Assembly (NCBI RefSeq): GCF_009707325.1
Contig: NZ_CP046103.1
Location: forward strand, 1,076,836-1,140,835
Length of the DNA stretch: 64,000 nt
From: Pseudomonas sp. IB20
GTDB taxonomy: Bacteria; Pseudomonadota; Gammaproteobacteria; Pseudomonadales; Pseudomonadaceae
Direction of reading: 5' to 3'
In this document: one piece after another, positions 1 to 9,318 of the stretch
Numbering within the stretch: position 1 is the stretch's first letter
Layout of the letters: the number at the start of each line of letters is the position of its first letter
The notes under the pieces: generated by a model
Told to the model about the DNA's origin: nothing
Databases searched by the model: none
The model's input: only the letters and a program-made list of their open reading frames with translations
Made by a program: the position numbers and the translations under genes

Positions 1-21
1 GCCTTCAGTTTTAATGTGTAA

Positions 22-76
22 AGCGGGGCTTGTTGTGGCAAGCCCGCTCGCCACGACAGCCCCCGCTCGCCACAAA
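22..76. repeat. Degenerate REP-type sequence upstream of dacB
   Basis: A GC-rich stretch with the REP-like core GGCTTG and the 12-mer CCCGCTCGCCAC occurring twice (43-54 and 62-73). It resembles a decayed REP element and probably lies at the 3' end of a gene outside the window. Confidence 0.45.
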
Positions 77-131
77 GGTAAGGAGCTGGTAGCGTTGCCG
101 CCACTGAAGACTTTGCGGGAAAACGGTACTG

Positions 132-1583
132 ATGCAGTTGGGCAGATGGATACACACCAGCACCCTGTTGGTGGGCTTGAGCTTTTTACTGGGCGGCTGC
201 GCGAGTGTTTCGCCGACCTCCAACGCCCTTGATCAATTGCTGGCCGACCCGGCGCTGCAGGGCGCCACGGTGTCGCTAATGGTGCGTGACGCGCGCAGCG
301 GCAACACGCTTTACCAACACAACCCACGCACCCGGCTGGTGCCCGCCTCCAACCTCAAACTACTGACCACCGCCGCAGCGATGGACGTATTGGGGCCGCA
401 ATACCGGTTCGCCACGCAACTGCTGAGCAACGGCATACGCCAGGGCGATCGCCTGACCGGCAACCTCTACCTGCGCGGCCTGGGCGACCCGACCATTCAG
501 TTCGCCGACTACCAGGCCCTGGCGGCGCAACTGGCCAGCCAAGGCGTTCGCCAGGTGCAAGGCGATCTGGTATTCGACGACACCTGGTTTGACGCCGAGC
601 GGCTGGGCGTCGATTGGTCCCATGACGATGAAACCACCTACTACGGCGCGCAGATTTCAGCGCTGACCGTGTCCCCCAATTCGGATTTTGATGCAGGCAG
701 TGTGCTGGTCACGGCCAAGGCGCCGGTGCGCGTCGGCGTGCCTGTGAACGTCGAGATCTTCCCGCCCACCGACTACCTGCAATTGAGCAACCGCGCCGTC
801 AGTGGGCCGGGTAACACCTATGGCATCAACCGCCGCCACGGCACCAACCTGCTGCAGCTCAGCGGCGCCGTGGCACCGGGCCGGCAGAGCCCACAACTGG
901 TCAGCGTCTGGGAACCGACGCAACTGGTGGCCAATCTGTTTGAACAAGCCCTCAAGCAGCAGGGCATCACCGTGCTGGGCCGTCGAGTGATGGGGGCTAC
1001 CAGCCCGGCCGGCGTGACCGTGCTGGCCGAGCATCAATCGGCGCCGTTGCAGGAACTGATCACGCCGCTGCTTAAACTCTCGAACAACAACATGTCCGAA
1101 GCGTTGCTCAAGGCCATGGGCCGCCAGACCGCGAATAGCGGCACAGCGACGGCGGGGGCGATGGCAGTGGCCGGGTTTCTCAAGCGCCAGGGTGTGGATA
1201 CCGCGACGCTGAAGCAGGTCGACGGTTCCGGCCTGTCGCGGCAGAACCTGGTGTCGGCGCAAACCCTCACCGACCTGCTGCTGGCCGTGAGCAAACAGCC
1301 GTGGTTCAACGCCTGGTACAACGCGCTGCCGATTGCCGGCAACACCGACCGCATGACCGGCGGCAGCCTGAGTTATCGCCTGCGCGGCACGCCGGCTGAA
1401 AACAACCTGCACGCCAAGACCGGCTCCATGGGCGGCGTGTCGTCCTTGAGCGGCTACATCACCGACGCCCATGGGCGCCAGCTGGTGTTCTCGATGCTCA
1501 GCAACAACTACGTGGTCGCCGGCGCGCAGGTGAAGGCCTTGGAGAACCGCGTGGCGGTGGCCCTGTCACGCTGGGGCGATTGA
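132..1583 (+). CDS. dacB: D-alanyl-D-alanine carboxypeptidase/endopeptidase (PBP4 type)
   Basis: Penicillin-binding protein of the S13 peptidase family, which trims D-Ala from peptidoglycan stem peptides and can cut cross-links in the periplasm. The 483-residue protein begins with a lipoprotein-like signal (hydrophobic stretch then LLGGC, Cys23). The three active-site motifs are visible: SxxK as S73-N-L-K76, SNN in the middle (LSNNNMSE), and KTG near the C-terminus (HAKTGSMGG). Length and motif spacing fit class C low-molecular-mass PBP4. It stands alone and converges on hmgR, with only one base between the two stop codons. The lipobox differs from the classic cleavable PBP4 signal of E. coli, so outer-membrane anchoring is an inference. 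Family assignment is secure. Confidence 0.93.
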   Translation: MQLGRWIHTSTLLVGLSFLLGGCASVSPTSNALDQLLADPALQGATVSLMVRDARSGNTLYQHNPRTRLVPASNLKLLTTAAAMDVLGPQYRFATQLLSNGIRQGDRLTGNLYLRGLGDPTIQFADYQALAAQLASQGVRQVQGDLVFDDTWFDAERLGVDWSHDDETTYYGAQISALTVSPNSDFDAGSVLVTAKAPVRVGVPVNVEIFPPTDYLQLSNRAVSGPGNTYGINRRHGTNLLQLSGAVAPGRQSPQLVSVWEPTQLVANLFEQALKQQGITVLGRRVMGATSPAGVTVLAEHQSAPLQELITPLLKLSNNNMSEALLKAMGRQTANSGTATAGAMAVAGFLKRQGVDTATLKQVDGSGLSRQNLVSAQTLTDLLLAVSKQPWFNAWYNALPIAGNTDRMTGGSLSYRLRGTPAENNLHAKTGSMGGVSSLSGYITDAHGRQLVFSMLSNNYVVAGAQVKALENRVAVALSRWGD

Positions 1584-1584
1584 T

Positions 1585-2364
1585 TCAGGGCTGATAGCCC
1601 ATGCGCCAACTCACGGCCCGGGTCGCCGCCAGCAAGCGCTGCGCCGCCGGGCCATCCTCGTCGGCATGGAACAGTGAAGTGGGGCCGACCACGGTCATCA
1701 CCGCCGCCACGTGCCCGACCGCGTTGAACACCGGCGCCGACAACGCATCGACGCCGGGCATCAGCAAACCATGCACAAAGTGCAGGCCACGGCTGCGGAT
1801 CTGTTCACAGGCGGTGGCATACGCCTGATCGTCCGCCAGCGCATGGGCGATACCGGCCTGAATCTCACGCTCGCGCAATTCCACGGTTTCCCGCGATGGC
1901 AGGTAAGCACTGAACACCAGCCCGGTGGACGAGCTGAGCAGCGGCAACACCGAGCCCAATTGTGTGACCACGGTGATCGCGCGCACCGCAGGCTCGATGT
2001 GCACCACGGTCGCGCCCTGGTTGCCCCACACCGCCAAAAAGCAGGTTTCATTCAGTTCATCGCGCAACTCCGCCAGGGGCAGGGCACCGACCTTCAACAC
2101 ATCCATGCTGCCCAGCGCGGCCAGGCCCACACGCAATGCTTCGCGGCCCAGGCCATAGTGGTTGGTGGCGGTATTCTGTTCAGCAAAGCCTGAGGCAATC
2201 AGCGCCTGCAAATAGCGGTGGACCTTGCTGGCTGGCATCTGCACATGCTCGGCCAGGCGCGACAGCGAAGTGGCCGGGGACAGTTGCGCAAGGGCCTTGA
2301 GGATGTCGGTGCCGACTTCGGCCGAGCGGACTTTCTGTTTACCGGTGTCGCGGGGCTTTTCCAT
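1585..2364 (-). CDS. hmgR: IclR-family regulator of the homogentisate operon (HmgR)
   Basis: IclR-type transcription regulator of about 259 residues. An N-terminal winged helix (roughly residues 15-75, with an LSRLAEHVQMPASKVHRYLQAL helix-turn-helix) is followed by an IclR effector domain. It is divergent from hmgA, the arrangement known for P. putida HmgR, a repressor of hmgABC relieved by homogentisate. I start at the ATG at 2364 rather than the more upstream in-frame ATG at 2427. The longer form would run up against the palindromic half-sites at 2429-2453 and would add a non-conserved leader. The regulator name rests on family plus context; binding is inferred. Confidence 0.85.
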   Translation of the reverse strand: MEKPRDTGKQKVRSAEVGTDILKALAQLSPATSLSRLAEHVQMPASKVHRYLQALIASGFAEQNTATNHYGLGREALRVGLAALGSMDVLKVGALPLAELRDELNETCFLAVWGNQGATVVHIEPAVRAITVVTQLGSVLPLLSSSTGLVFSAYLPSRETVELREREIQAGIAHALADDQAYATACEQIRSRGLHFVHGLLMPGVDALSAPVFNAVGHVAAVMTVVGPTSLFHADEDGPAAQRLLAATRAVSWRMGYQP

Positions 2365-2428
2365 GGAAGGGCGAGAATCCGAGAGATGAATGGGCGTCTT
2401 TATAGCTTGACGGTCGATAGTGATCAAA

Positions 2429-2453
2429 TTACGTTATGCGTAACTGGATTACG
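2429..2453. promoter_or_regulatory. Candidate HmgR operator: three TTACG half-sites
   Basis: Reads TTACG, five bases, CGTAA, five bases, TTACG. Half-site starts at 2429, 2439 and 2449 are one helical turn apart. It lies in the hmgR-hmgA gap, 31 bases before the hmgA start, so it could control both directions. IclR proteins commonly bind such palindromes. The assignment to HmgR is inference. Confidence 0.5.
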
Positions 2454-2484
2454 ATAAAAACAACTTCCGCTCAGAGGATGATCC

Positions 2485-3768
2485 ATGCACCTCGAATACC
2501 AATCGGGCTTCGGCAATGAATTCGCCAGTGAAGCCCTGCCTGGCGCGCTGCCCGTCGGCCAGAACTCCCCGCAAAAAGCCCCTTACGGCCTGTACACCGA
2601 GCTGTTCTCCGGCACTGCCTTCACCATGGTGCGCAGCGAAGCCCGCCGCACCTGGCTGTACCGCATTCAGCCGTCGGCCAATCACCCGGCGTTCGTCAAG
2701 CTTGAGCGGCAGTTGGCCGGTGGGCCGTTGGGCGCGGTGACGCCGAATCGGTTGCGCTGGAACCCATTGGATATTCCCGCCGAGGCAACGGACTTTATCG
2801 ACGGGCTCGTAGGCATGGTCGCCAACTCGGGGTCGGAAAACCCCTCAGGTATCAGCATTTACAACTACCGCGCCAACCGCTCGATGGAGCGCGTGTTCTT
2901 CAACGCCGATGGCGAACTGTTGATCGTGCCGGAGCAGGGCCGGCTGCGCATCGCCACCGAGTTGGGTGTGCTGGAAGTGGCGCCGCTGGAAATCGTGGTG
3001 CTGCCGCGTGGCCTGAAATTCCGCGTCGAACTGCTGGACGCCCAAGCGCGCGGCTACGTCGCGGAAAACCACGGCGCGCCACTGCGCCTGCCGGACCTGG
3101 GGCCGATCGGCAGCAACGGCCTGGCCAACCCGCGCGACTTCCTCACCCCGGTGGCCCACTATGAAGACCACAAAAAACCGACAACGCTGGTGCAGAAGTT
3201 CCTCGGCGAACTGTGGGCCTGCGAGCTGGACCATTCCCCGCTGAACGTGGTCGCCTGGCACGGCAATAACGTGCCGTACAAATACGACCTGCGCCGTTTC
3301 AACACCCTCGGTACGGTGAGTTTCGATCACCCGGACCCGTCGATCTTCACCGTATTGACCTCGCCCACCAGCGTGCACGGCTTGGCCAACCTCGACTTTG
3401 TGATTTTCCCGCCGCGCTGGATGGTCGCCGAAAACACCTTCCGTCCGCCGTGGTTTCACCGCAACCTGATGAACGAATACATGGGCCTGATCCTGGGCGC
3501 CTACGATGCCAAGGCCGAAGGCTTCCTGCCTGGCGGCGCGTCGCTGCACAGCTGCATGAGCGCCCACGGCCCGGACGGTGAGACGTGCACCAAGGCCATC
3601 AACGTGGAACTGGCGCCGCACAAGATCGATAACACCATGGCCTTCATGTTCGAGACCAGCCAAGTGCTGCGCCCGACTCAGTTCGCCCTGGAATGCCCGC
3701 AACTGCAACCCTCTTACGACGCGTGCTGGGCCTCGCTGCCCGCCACCTTCAACCCGAACCGGAGATAA
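2485..3768 (+). CDS. hmgA: Homogentisate 1,2-dioxygenase
   Basis: Opens the ring of homogentisate to maleylacetoacetate in tyrosine/phenylalanine breakdown, using Fe(II) and O2 in the cytoplasm. The 427-residue product starts with the family N-terminus [11 protein letters not shown]. The iron ligands can be placed: H325 and E331 in [10 protein letters not shown] and H361 in MSAHGPDGE. Their spacing of 6 and 30 residues is the same as in the characterised human enzyme. It is first gene of hmgA-fahA-maiA, with 3 bases to the next gene. An AGAGGA ribosome site precedes the ATG. Regulation is probably by the divergent hmgR through the half-sites at 2429-2453. Confidence 0.97.
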   Translation: MHLEYQSGFGNEFASEALPGALPVGQNSPQKAPYGLYTELFSGTAFTMVRSEARRTWLYRIQPSANHPAFVKLERQLAGGPLGAVTPNRLRWNPLDIPAEATDFIDGLVGMVANSGSENPSGISIYNYRANRSMERVFFNADGELLIVPEQGRLRIATELGVLEVAPLEIVVLPRGLKFRVELLDAQARGYVAENHGAPLRLPDLGPIGSNGLANPRDFLTPVAHYEDHKKPTTLVQKFLGELWACELDHSPLNVVAWHGNNVPYKYDLRRFNTLGTVSFDHPDPSIFTVLTSPTSVHGLANLDFVIFPPRWMVAENTFRPPWFHRNLMNEYMGLILGAYDAKAEGFLPGGASLHSCMSAHGPDGETCTKAINVELAPHKIDNTMAFMFETSQVLRPTQFALECPQLQPSYDACWASLPATFNPNRR

Positions 3769-3771
3769 CCG

Positions 3772-5058
3772 ATGACTCAACCCATGCCAACCCGCAGCTG
3801 GGTGACCTCCGCCAACGGTCACCGCGATTTTCCCCTGCAGAACCTGCCGCTGGGCGTGTTCAGCATCAACGGCTCGGCACCGCGCAGCGGCGTAGCGATT
3901 GGCGACGCGATCCTCGACCTGCATGCTGCCCTGGACGAGTTTGACGGTGAGGCGCGTCGCGCTGTCGAAGCCACCGTTGGCGGCCAACTGAACGCCTTTT
4001 TCGAACTCGGCCGTGGCCCGCGTGTGGCCTTGCGCGAACGCCTGCTGGAGTTGCTCGCCGAAGGCAGCAAGCTGCAAACCCGTGACGCGCAGGTGCTGCA
4101 CCGCGCCGTTGATTGCCAGATGCACCTGCCGGCAAAAATCAGCGACTACACCGACTTCTACGTCGGCATCGAACATGCGCAAAACGTCGGCAAACTGTTC
4201 CGCCCCGACAACCCCTTGCTGCCCAACTACAAATACGTGCCGATTGGCTATCACGGCCGCGCCTCAACCATTCGCCCCTCGGGCACCGAGGTACGTCGCC
4301 CTAAAGGCCAGACCCTGCCGGCCGGCCAGACCGAGCCAACCTTCGGCCCCTGCGCGCGCCTGGATTACGAATTGGAACTGGGCATCTGGATCGGCCAGGG
4401 CAATGCCATGGGCGACTCGATTGCGATTGGCGACGCCGCCGAGCACATCGCCGGTTTCTGCCTGCTCAACGACTGGTCGGCGCGGGATATCCAGGCTTGG
4501 GAATACCAGCCGTTGGGGCCGTTCCTGTCGAAAAGCTTCATCACCAGCGTCTCGCCATGGGTGGTGACGGCCGAAGCGCTGGAACCGTTCCGTAAAGCGC
4601 AACCGGCGCGTCCGCAGGGCGATCCACAACCGCTGCCGTACCTGCTGGACACGCGTGACCAGGCGGCCGGCGGCTTTGATATCGAACTGGAAGTGTTGCT
4701 GAGCACCGCCGCGATGCGTGAGCAAAACCTGCCGGAACATCGCCTGACCCTGAGCAATACCCAGCACATGTACTGGACCGTGGCGCAAATGGTTGCGCAC
4801 CACAGCGTCAACGGTTGCCAATTGCAGGCCGGTGACTTGTTCGGTTCGGGCACCTTGTCCGGGCCGCAGCCGGGGCAGTTCGGCAGCCTGCTGGAGATCA
4901 CCGAAGGCGGTAAAAAGCCGATTGAATTGGCCTCCGGCGAGGTGCGTAAGTTCCTCGAAGACGGCGACGAAATCATCCTGCGTGCGCGTTGCAGCCGCGA
5001 AGGGTTTGCCTCCATCGGCTTCGGCGAATGCCGTGGCACCGTGGTCGCGGCACGCTAA
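3772..5058 (+). CDS. fahA: Fumarylacetoacetase
   Basis: Hydrolyses fumarylacetoacetate to fumarate and acetoacetate, the last step of the homogentisate pathway (HmgB in P. putida naming). The 428-residue protein has the N-terminal SH3-like FAA domain (about 20-120) and the catalytic FAA-hydrolase domain. The active-site stretch is SDYTDFYVGIEHAQNVG, and metal-binding acidic residues occur in DYELELG and LLNDWSARDIQ. Full length for the family. It lies between hmgA and maiA in the same transcript, with an overlapping GGAGATAACCG ribosome site at the end of hmgA. Confidence 0.96.
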   Translation: MTQPMPTRSWVTSANGHRDFPLQNLPLGVFSINGSAPRSGVAIGDAILDLHAALDEFDGEARRAVEATVGGQLNAFFELGRGPRVALRERLLELLAEGSKLQTRDAQVLHRAVDCQMHLPAKISDYTDFYVGIEHAQNVGKLFRPDNPLLPNYKYVPIGYHGRASTIRPSGTEVRRPKGQTLPAGQTEPTFGPCARLDYELELGIWIGQGNAMGDSIAIGDAAEHIAGFCLLNDWSARDIQAWEYQPLGPFLSKSFITSVSPWVVTAEALEPFRKAQPARPQGDPQPLPYLLDTRDQAAGGFDIELEVLLSTAAMREQNLPEHRLTLSNTQHMYWTVAQMVAHHSVNGCQLQAGDLFGSGTLSGPQPGQFGSLLEITEGGKKPIELASGEVRKFLEDGDEIILRARCSREGFASIGFGECRGTVVAAR

Positions 5059-5070
5059 GAGGGCAGGGCG

Positions 5071-5715
5071 ATGGAACTCTACACGTACTACCGCTCTACC
5101 TCGTCCTACCGGGTGCGTATCGCGCTGGCGCTCAAGGGGCTGGATTTCACCGCAGTGCCAGTCAACCTGCTGGTGCCACCGGGCGGTGCCAACCACCAGC
5201 CTGAATACCTGGCGATTAACCCCCAAGGTCGGGTGCCGGCCTTGCGTACGGATGACGGCGAACTGTTGATTCAGTCGCCGGCAATCATCGAGTACCTGGA
5301 GGAGCGTTATCCACAGGCGCCGCTGCTGTCCAAAGACCTGGCGACCCGCGCCCATGAGCGTGCGGTGGCGTCGATTATCGGCTGCGATATCCATCCGCTG
5401 CACAACTCCAGCACCCAGAACCTGCTGCGCCAGTGGGGGCACGATGAGGCGCACGTGGTCGAATGGATCGGGCACTGGATCAGCCAGGGCTTGGGCGCCG
5501 TGGAGCAGTTGATCGGGGATAAGGGTTATTGCTTTGGCGAACAGCCGGGGCTGGCGGATGCGTTTCTGATTCCGCAGCTGTACGCGGCGGAGCGCTTCAA
5601 AGTGCCGCTGGCGGCGTACCCGCGCATCGGGCGGGTAGCGGCGTTGGCGGCGCAGCATCCGGCATTTGTGCAGGCGCATCCGGCTAATCAACCCGATACC
5701 CCTGCCACACCCTAA
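5071..5715 (+). CDS. maiA: Maleylacetoacetate isomerase (zeta-class GST)
   Basis: Glutathione-dependent cis-trans isomerase converting maleylacetoacetate to fumarylacetoacetate. The 214-residue protein has the zeta-class motif STSSYRVRIALALKGL near residue 8, then an N-terminal thioredoxin fold and an all-helical C-terminal domain. Third gene of the hmg operon (HmgC), 12 bases after fahA. Its last codons overlap the first copy of a tandemly duplicated REP segment (5706-5789), so the duplication boundary falls within or directly at the stop of this gene. Confidence 0.95.
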   Translation: MELYTYYRSTSSYRVRIALALKGLDFTAVPVNLLVPPGGANHQPEYLAINPQGRVPALRTDDGELLIQSPAIIEYLEERYPQAPLLSKDLATRAHERAVASIIGCDIHPLHNSSTQNLLRQWGHDEAHVVEWIGHWISQGLGAVEQLIGDKGYCFGEQPGLADAFLIPQLYAAERFKVPLAAYPRIGRVAALAAQHPAFVQAHPANQPDTPATP

Positions 5716-5789
5716 ATCAATGTGGGAGCTGGCAAGCCAGCGCCAGATCTCACACCCTAAATCAATGTGGGAGCTGGCAAGCCAGCGCC
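5706..5789. repeat. Tandem duplicate REP unit (2 x 39 bp, period 45)
   Basis: Two identical 39-bp copies, 5706-5744 and 5751-5789, separated by AGATCT. Each holds one REP palindrome (TGTGGGAGCTGGC AAG CCAGCGCC). The second copy can fold into a hairpin with the following CCACA. It sits between maiA and the MFS gene. Confidence 0.9.
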
Positions 5790-5835
5790 CACAGTTGATC
5801 GGCGTCATCCTTATAAAAATAACAGGTACCTTGCG

Positions 5836-7206
5836 ATGCACAATCAGATTGCCAGCTTTCGCGCGGCACTCGACGCCCGTCCGGTGTCGCGCTACCAGTG
5901 GTTGATCCTCCTGTTGCTGGCGTTGCTGCTGGTAACCGATGGCTATGATGCCCAGGTGCTGGGTTATGTGGTGCCGGCATTGGCCAAGGATTGGAGCCTG
6001 GAAAAAGCTGCGTTCGGCCCCGTGTTCAGCGCCAACCTGCTGGGCCTGACGTTGGGCTCATTGCTGGTAACGCCGCTGGCCGACCGGTTCGGCGTGCGAC
6101 GTATTTTGCTCGGCTGCGTGTTGATCTACGCAAGCCTCACGGTACTGATGGTGTTCGCCAATTCCCTGACCAGCCTGATGGCCGCGCGGTTTATCTGCGG
6201 CATCGGCATGGGCGGCGCGATGCCGAGCGCCATGGCGCTGATGTCGGACTATTCGCCGCCCCGCATGCGCACCTTGATGGTGACGTTGGCAGCCTGTGGT
6301 TTCTCATTCGGCGGCGCAGCGGGCGGTTTCGTGGCGGCGGGGTTTATCGAAGGCTACGGGTGGCAGGCGGTCTTCCTGGCCGGTGGTGTGACGCCGTTGC
6401 TGCTGTTTCCTTTCCTGGTGTGGCGGCTGCCTGAGTCGCTGCCGCGCCTGCTGCGCGATGCATCGCCATATACGCGGTTGCGCACAGTCACGGCGCGCAT
6501 GCTGCCCGACTGGCAACCGCCGCCGGCGAGCGAGGCCGAAAACCGCCAGGAACAAGGCAGCAAACTCACGGTGGTGGAGCTGTTCCGCAACGGCTACGCG
6601 CGCCCGACCCTGCTGATCTGGGCGACGTTTTTTGTCAGCCTGATCCTGCTGTATTTCATGATCAGCTGGTTGCCGTCGCTGCTGCTGGAAAGCGGCCTGG
6701 AATTGAAGGAAGCCAATCTGGTGACCTCAATGTTCCTGTTTGCCGGCACCTTGGGCGCCATTGGCATGGCCTGGTTTGCCGACCGCCTGAAAAGCAAAGT
6801 GCGGCTACTGTCCGGTGTGTTGGCGGCGGCTGCGGTGTGCACCGTTCTGCTCGGCTTGAACCACGATAATCCGCGCTATCTGGTGGCCTGTGTGTTCGCC
6901 GCCGGGTTCTGCATTATCGGCGGCCAGCTGACCCTCAATGCGTTCGCCAGTAATTTCTACCCGGCGCACGTGCGCGCCACCGGTACCGGCTGGGCGCTCG
7001 GAGTGGGGCGATTTGGTTCAATCCTGGGGCCGCTGTTTGGCAGCCTGTTGCTGGCAATGCATATTCCGGTGGAGCAGATTTTCTTCTTCTGCGCGATTCC
7101 GGCGGTGATCGCCGCGTTGTTGATCATTCAAGTGCGTTCGCCTGGCTCAAATGCGCCGAAGGACCCGCTGCACAGCGATATTCTCAAAGCGCCGGCCAAT
7201 CACTGA
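5836..7206 (+). CDS. MFS transporter, aromatic acid:H+ symporter type
   Basis: A 456-residue, 12-helix major-facilitator protein. The first loop has LVTDGYDAQVLGYVVPAL, which matches the DGYD/DGFD signature of the AAHS family (PcaK, BenK and relatives). The loop 2-3 motif LADRFGVRRILL is also present. A long cytoplasmic loop lies between helices 6 and 7 (about residues 205-250). I start at the ATG at 5836; a longer reading frame runs back into the REP repeat. Its place directly after hmgA-fahA-maiA suggests import of an aromatic acid feeding homogentisate (for example a hydroxyphenylacetate), but the substrate cannot be read from sequence. Confidence 0.85.
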   Translation: MHNQIASFRAALDARPVSRYQWLILLLLALLLVTDGYDAQVLGYVVPALAKDWSLEKAAFGPVFSANLLGLTLGSLLVTPLADRFGVRRILLGCVLIYASLTVLMVFANSLTSLMAARFICGIGMGGAMPSAMALMSDYSPPRMRTLMVTLAACGFSFGGAAGGFVAAGFIEGYGWQAVFLAGGVTPLLLFPFLVWRLPESLPRLLRDASPYTRLRTVTARMLPDWQPPPASEAENRQEQGSKLTVVELFRNGYARPTLLIWATFFVSLILLYFMISWLPSLLLESGLELKEANLVTSMFLFAGTLGAIGMAWFADRLKSKVRLLSGVLAAAAVCTVLLGLNHDNPRYLVACVFAAGFCIIGGQLTLNAFASNFYPAHVRATGTGWALGVGRFGSILGPLFGSLLLAMHIPVEQIFFFCAIPAVIAALLIIQVRSPGSNAPKDPLHSDILKAPANH

Positions 7207-7223
7207 TTCAACGCGAATCAAAT

Positions 7224-7248
7224 GGCTAGCAGGCAAGCCAGCTCCCAC
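7224..7248. repeat. Single half-REP
   Basis: CTAGCAGGCAAGCCAGCTCCCAC is one REP arm without an obvious partner. It lies in the short gap between the convergent MFS and SirB1-like genes, where it may also serve as a weak transcription stop. Confidence 0.5.
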
Positions 7249-7252
7249 CCCA

Positions 7253-8056
7253 TTAATGCACCACTGAGTTGGGCGGCAGGTGCCCCAGCCGCTCGGTCAG
7301 GCGCAGGCGCTGGATCGGGTCTTCGCTGAGCAACAAGGCGTGTTCCAGGTCAAAGCGCTCGGCGCTTGGGCAATCCAGGCGCTGGTACAGACTGGCCCGC
7401 GCCAGGTAGTCGGCGGCGCTGGCATTGCCCAGCTCCAACACACGTTCGGCATCGACCAGAGCGGCCAATGGGTTATCGTTGGAGAGGTGCAACTGGCGCA
7501 GGTTGCGTGACAAGCGTTGCAGGATCGAGCGTGGTTCGGCGCTGAGCAGATGGTCGGCCTGCAACTTCAGATTCGGCCCGTACTGACGGTGCAGCAACTC
7601 GCGGCAGTCATTGGGGTACAAACGCCGCCCACCGCACGGGTCCAGCAGGTGATCGGCACCGGGCACCCGCAGCAGGAAATGCCCCGGGAAGTTCACGCCC
7701 GCCATCGGGATATCCAGGCGCCGCGCCATCTCCAGCGCGATCAGCCCCATCGCCAGCGGCTGCCCGCGTTTGCGCTGCAGCACCTTGTCGAGCAGGGCGG
7801 CGGCGGGGCGCAGGGGGGTGAAGTCGTCCTGGGCGAACCCCAGGTCATTCAGGCGCCGCAGCAGCGGCTGGCCGAGTTCATCCGCCGGCAACATGGGCAT
7901 GCCCACGCTGACCTGTTGCTGCAGCACGGTGAGGTCTTGCAGGATCACCTGCGGCTGCACGGCCGGGTCATGCTCGGCAGCAATCCACAGCGCCGCTTCA
8001 AACAGCGCAGGGGGGGAACGGTCCAGGCAGGCGAAAAAGGCTGTGCGGGGATTCAT
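7253..8056 (-). CDS. SirB1-family protein (transglutaminase-like plus TPR)
   Basis: 267 residues. The central segment LQRKRGQPLAMGLIALEMARRLDIPMAGVNFPGHFLLR is diagnostic of the SirB1 N-terminal (transglutaminase-like) domain. The C-terminal part (about 190-260) is helical and TPR-like. Members of this family are widespread, cytoplasmic and of unknown biochemical role; the name comes from a Salmonella locus. Single gene, divergent from the dehydrogenase gene at 8244. Confidence 0.8.
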   Translation of the reverse strand: MNPRTAFFACLDRSPPALFEAALWIAAEHDPAVQPQVILQDLTVLQQQVSVGMPMLPADELGQPLLRRLNDLGFAQDDFTPLRPAAALLDKVLQRKRGQPLAMGLIALEMARRLDIPMAGVNFPGHFLLRVPGADHLLDPCGGRRLYPNDCRELLHRQYGPNLKLQADHLLSAEPRSILQRLSRNLRQLHLSNDNPLAALVDAERVLELGNASAADYLARASLYQRLDCPSAERFDLEHALLLSEDPIQRLRLTERLGHLPPNSVVH

Positions 8057-8243
8057 TGCATTCTCCGACGGATGCCCCTGTTTTAGCCTTGCGGTGAATT
8101 TTCGTCCAGTGACTTAAGCAATATCCGACCTGCTTATGTCGCTGGGGCTGTGAAATCGGGCGGCTTATTCCAGTGCACTTCGGCAGTTTCCTGGCGTAAG
8201 CCTATACTTGGGCCTCTACCAGAAGTGATTCGGGAGCCCGACG

Positions 8244-9263
8244 ATGTTTGCTCTCATGCACAGCACCCGCCTTGAATCGCTGCACCTGAGCATCGACCCG
8301 GCGACCGGGCTGAAGGCGGTCATCGCCATCCACAACAGCCGCCTGGGACCTGCCTTGGGCGGTTGCCGTTACCTCGCCTACCCCGACGATGAAAGTGCCG
8401 TGGCCGATGCCGCGCGCCTGGCCCAAGGCATGAGCTACAAAGCCGCCCTGGCCGGTTTGCCGGTGGGCGGCGGCACGGCAGTGATCATCCGCCCCGTGCA
8501 TGTGGAGAGCCGTGCGGCACTGTTTGAAGCGTTTGGCCGCTGCATCGAAAAACTCGACGGCCGTTTCATCACTGCCATCGACAGTGGCACCTCGGTCGCC
8601 GACATGGACTGCATCGCCCAGCACACCCGCTTCGTCACCAGCACCACCGCCGCCGGCGACCCGGCGCCCCATGCCGCCATGGGCGTGTTCACCGGCATCC
8701 GCGCCGCTGCCATGGCGCGCCTGGGCAGTGACAACCTCGAAGGCTTGCGCGTGGCCGTCCAGGGCCTGGGCAATGTCGGTTACGCCCTGGCCGAGCAACT
8801 GCACGCCGCTGGCGCCGAACTGCTGGTCAGCGACATTGACCACGGCAAAGTGCAATTGGCCATGGAGCAATTCGGCGCGCACCCCATCGCCAACGACGCC
8901 TTGCTCAGCACCCCGTGCGACATCCTCGCGCCTTGCGGCGTCGGCGCCGTGTTCAATCGCCACAGCGTCGGCCAACTGCGCTGCGCCGCCGTGGCCGGTT
9001 CCGCCAGCGCGCAACTGACCAACCTGGACATCGCCGACCAGTTGGAGGGGCGCGGCATCCTTTACGCCCCGGACTACGTGATCAACTCCGGCGGCCTGAT
9101 CTACGTCGCCCTCAAACACAGCGGCGCGGAGTTGGCAGGTATCACCGCCCATCTGTCCAACATCGGCACACGCCTGACGGAAATCTTCGCCCACGCCCAA
9201 GCCGAAAAACGCTCCCCCGCACGGGTGGCGGATGAGCTGGCCGAACGCCTGCTCTACCCATAA
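8244..9263 (+). CDS. Leucine/Glu/Phe/Val dehydrogenase family protein with altered active site
   Basis: 339 residues with the two domains of the GLFV dehydrogenases: an N-terminal substrate domain (LGPALGGCRY, residues 34-43) and a C-terminal Rossmann domain (VAVQGLGNVGYALAEQL). The usual role is NAD-dependent oxidative deamination of branched-chain amino acids. The family active-site motif GGGK reads GGGT here: the catalytic lysine position is Thr78 (codon ACG at 8475-8477), while the substrate-binding Lys66 in MSYKAALAGL is kept. One base change (AAG to ACG) would explain it. The enzyme may be inactive, altered, or the base may be wrong. Otherwise full length with intact reading frame. Monocistronic; it converges on yebG. 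Confidence 0.85.
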   Translation: MFALMHSTRLESLHLSIDPATGLKAVIAIHNSRLGPALGGCRYLAYPDDESAVADAARLAQGMSYKAALAGLPVGGGTAVIIRPVHVESRAALFEAFGRCIEKLDGRFITAIDSGTSVADMDCIAQHTRFVTSTTAAGDPAPHAAMGVFTGIRAAAMARLGSDNLEGLRVAVQGLGNVGYALAEQLHAAGAELLVSDIDHGKVQLAMEQFGAHPIANDALLSTPCDILAPCGVGAVFNRHSVGQLRCAAVAGSASAQLTNLDIADQLEGRGILYAPDYVINSGGLIYVALKHSGAELAGITAHLSNIGTRLTEIFAHAQAEKRSPARVADELAERLLYP

Positions 9264-9277
9264 GCCAGGCATTAAAA

Positions 9278-9304
9278 AGGCCCTGAATCAATGATTCAGG
9301 GCCT
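9278..9304 (-). terminator. Rho-independent terminator of yebG
   Basis: AGGCCCTGAATC, loop AAT, GATTCAGGGCCT. On the minus strand the 12-bp stem is followed by a run of U (AAAAA at 9274-9278 on the plus strand). It lies 15 bases past the yebG stop and probably also stops the convergent dehydrogenase transcript. Confidence 0.85.
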
Positions 9305-9318
9305 GTTCAATTCGGGCT

